Source: Pseudomonas sp. MPC6 | GTDB lineage: Bacteria > Pseudomonadota > Gammaproteobacteria > Pseudomonadales > Pseudomonadaceae | Direction: 5' to 3' | Length of the DNA stretch: 64,000 nucleotides | Assembly: GCF_006094435.1 (NCBI RefSeq) | Contig: NZ_CP034783.1 | Location: forward strand, 2,135,001-2,199,000 | Shown: piece by piece, positions 63,673 through 64,000 of the stretch | Position numbering within the stretch: position 1 is the first letter of the stretch | Layout: each line of letters begins with the position of its first letter | Program-made: the position numbers and the translations under genes | The notes under the pieces: generated by a model | What the model was told of the DNA's origin: nothing | Databases searched by the model: none | The model's input: only the letters and a program-made list of their open reading frames with translations

Positions 63673-64000
63673 TTACTCCTCAGATGCCACCAGTCGCGCA
63701 CCTTTACGCGTGACCTGCTGCCCGACTTCAAAACTCGCATTGGGTGAGCGCACCGTACTAATCTCACCTTGCGCGTTTTTCACTTCATAAGCGGTTTCAG
63801 ATTTGCCAATGCCTGCTTGCACCGCACTGCCGGTGAAAAAACCGCCAGCTGCGCCGACTAATGCACCAATCGGGCCCCCTGCCGCGCCAACCATCATTCC
63901 GGTCAAGGCGCCGAAACCCTTGCCAGCGGTTGTGTCGGGGACTTCACGGATTATCTGGTCAGCCTGGCATAGCGGAGACAGTAGTGTTAACAGGGTAAAA
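63673..64000 (-). CDS. glycine-zipper envelope protein, 5' end outside the window
   Basis: The frame is open to the window edge, so the N-terminus is missing. The visible part starts in a signal peptide (FTLLTLLSPLCQA, cleavage probably before DQ), then GKGFGALTGMMVGAAGGPIG and further Gly-x3-Gly repeats, then a small SlyB-like beta domain (AYEVKNAQGEISTVRSPNAS). Probably an outer-membrane or periplasmic stress-type protein. At least 108 residues. Confidence 0.75.
   Translation of the reverse strand, partial: FTLLTLLSPLCQADQIIREVPDTTAGKGFGALTGMMVGAAGGPIGALVGAAGGFFTGSAVQAGIGKSETAYEVKNAQGEISTVRSPNASFEVGQQVTRKGARLVASEE

Overview
The window reads as a chromosomal segment of a fluorescent Pseudomonas (P. 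fluorescens group). The reasons are the gene order folC-SPOR-cvpA-purF-metZ-SDR, the order thrS-infC-rpmI-rplT-pheST-ihfA-merR, an RsmE-type CsrA protein, a DUF1654 protein, the high GC content and three subfamilies of Pseudomonas REP sequences. No species is assigned.

Layout. 1-5.7 kb: housekeeping block (end of folC, SPOR protein, cvpA, purF, metZ, short-chain dehydrogenase). 5.9-6.4 kb: tRNA-Val(TAC) and two identical tRNA-Asp(GTC) genes. 6.7-26.8 kb: a complete achromobactin-type siderophore locus. It has an ECF sigma factor, a FecR anti-sigma factor and a TonB receptor with a signalling domain. These are followed by acsF-acsD-acsE-yhcA-acsC-acsB-acsA, the uptake genes cbrABCD, a FhuF-like reductase and an RraA-fold protein whose 5' end is locally triplicated. 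26.9-28.3 kb: a tandem array of ten 128-130 bp REPIN units. 28.3-36 kb: an amine-type FAD oxidase, tRNA-Val(GAC) with a small accessory patch of short helical proteins and a Gly-rich exported protein, a beta-carbonic anhydrase, a DUF2214 protein, rsmE, a SPOR lipoprotein, and a DUF1654-endonuclease I pair behind a LexA-like box. 36.2-44.8 kb: a periplasmic asparaginase, then a ribose operon rbsBACRKD ending in an exported nucleoside hydrolase. 44.8-47 kb: small proteins and a cold-shock protein. 47.2-54.5 kb: translation genes plus ihfA and a MerR regulator. 54.6-57.6 kb: tRNA-Pro(GGG) followed by decayed phage-like genes and a truncated group II intron reverse transcriptase. 57.6-62.8 kb: a nitric oxide reductase operon (norCBQD, with an unusually long two-haem NorC) on the minus strand. 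The window ends inside a glycine-zipper protein gene.

How it works together. The siderophore locus is self-contained: synthesis, export, outer- and inner-membrane uptake, cytoplasmic iron release and receptor-to-sigma-factor signalling. Fur-like sites lie before the sigma gene and before acsF. The rbs operon has a near-consensus promoter followed by a perfect LacI-family palindrome. Its last gene can release ribose from nucleosides in the periplasm for RbsABC to import. The thrS leader carries a hairpin whose 7-nt loop copies the tRNA-Thr(GGU) anticodon loop, which suggests translational autocontrol. The regions after tRNA-Asp, tRNA-Val(GAC) and tRNA-Pro look like insertion hot spots.

Everything was read by eye from the sequence. 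Family assignments rest on recognised motifs and gene order, not on searches.
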